DNA of 5,122 nucleotides from an uncultured Collinsella sp. Its GTDB lineage: Bacteria; Actinomycetota; Coriobacteriia; Coriobacteriales; Coriobacteriaceae. Both the position numbers and the translations under genes were made by a program. The notes beneath the pieces are model-generated. The model was not told the origin of the DNA. It ran no database searches and was given only the letters and a program-made list of their open reading frames with translations. Positions 5,072 through 5,122 of this stretch are shown here, one piece after another; the stretch's first letter is position 1; every line of letters starts with the position of its first letter. The DNA is taken from contig CAUDZT010000092.1 of the NCBI GenBank assembly GCA_958453935.1, positions 1 to 5,122 of the forward strand, read 5' to 3'.

Positions 5072-5122
5072 TTACACGCGGCGACGCTTCTTGGGGCGGC
5101 AGCCGTTGTGCGGAATGGGGGT
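5072..5122 (-). CDS. rpsK: 30S ribosomal protein S11, C-terminal end (5'-truncated by window)
   Basis: Only the last 16 codons and the TAA (5074-5072) are present. They read TPIPHNGCRPKKRRRV, the highly conserved end of S11, which lies on the platform of the 30S subunit and helps form the mRNA exit channel. Its position directly before rpsD matches the standard rpsM-rpsK-rpsD-rpoA-rplQ order. The start and most of the gene lie beyond the window edge. Confidence 0.95.
   Translation of the reverse strand, partial: TPIPHNGCRPKKRRRV

Overview
The window looks like a piece of chromosome from a moderately high-GC member of the Actinomycetota, most plausibly class Coriobacteriia (Collinsella or a close relative). 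Two things point this way: the gene order rpsK-rpsD-rpoA-rplQ-truA, with rpsD inside the alpha operon (in Bacillota rpsD usually lies elsewhere), and the character of the protein sequences. The genus is an inference from memory of sequence style, not from a search.

Layout. The right half (about 2984-5122, all minus strand) is the end of the large ribosomal-protein/RNA polymerase operon: the C-terminal end of S11 (rpsK), then complete S4 (rpsD), RNA polymerase alpha (rpoA) and L17 (rplQ). They are separated by gaps of 19-32 bases, and rpsD, rpoA and rplQ each have a readable Shine-Dalgarno. A near-ideal intrinsic terminator with a UUCG-type tetraloop (2927-2957) follows rplQ. The pseudouridine synthase gene truA starts only 35 bases beyond it. 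A good sigma70-like promoter (TAGACA-16-TATATT) overlaps the rplQ stop codon, and its predicted start site falls inside the 5' arm of the terminator hairpin. A truA transcript from that promoter would therefore be unable to build the full terminator.

The middle (865-2066, minus strand) holds a degenerate family-2-like glycosyltransferase gene. It is preceded by a 152-base gap containing a 9-bp direct repeat at exact 20-bp spacing and a 13-bp perfect palindrome. Next, still on the minus strand, is argR, the arginine-responsive repressor. It is preceded by a 132-base gap with a 15-bp perfect palindrome and an 8-bp-arm inverted repeat, both possible regulatory sites.

The left edge (1-111, plus strand) is the C-terminal tail of a gene encoding a Gly/Ser/Thr- and Pro/Thr-repeat tail, typical of cell-wall or surface proteins. 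It converges on argR, and the 183-base convergent gap carries two intrinsic terminators, one for each direction.

Taken together this is mostly conserved housekeeping DNA. I did not find a new multi-gene system. The most interesting points are the promoter/terminator overlap at rplQ-truA, the unexplained repeats upstream of the glycosyltransferase and argR, and the altered motif residues in ArgR and in the glycosyltransferase.
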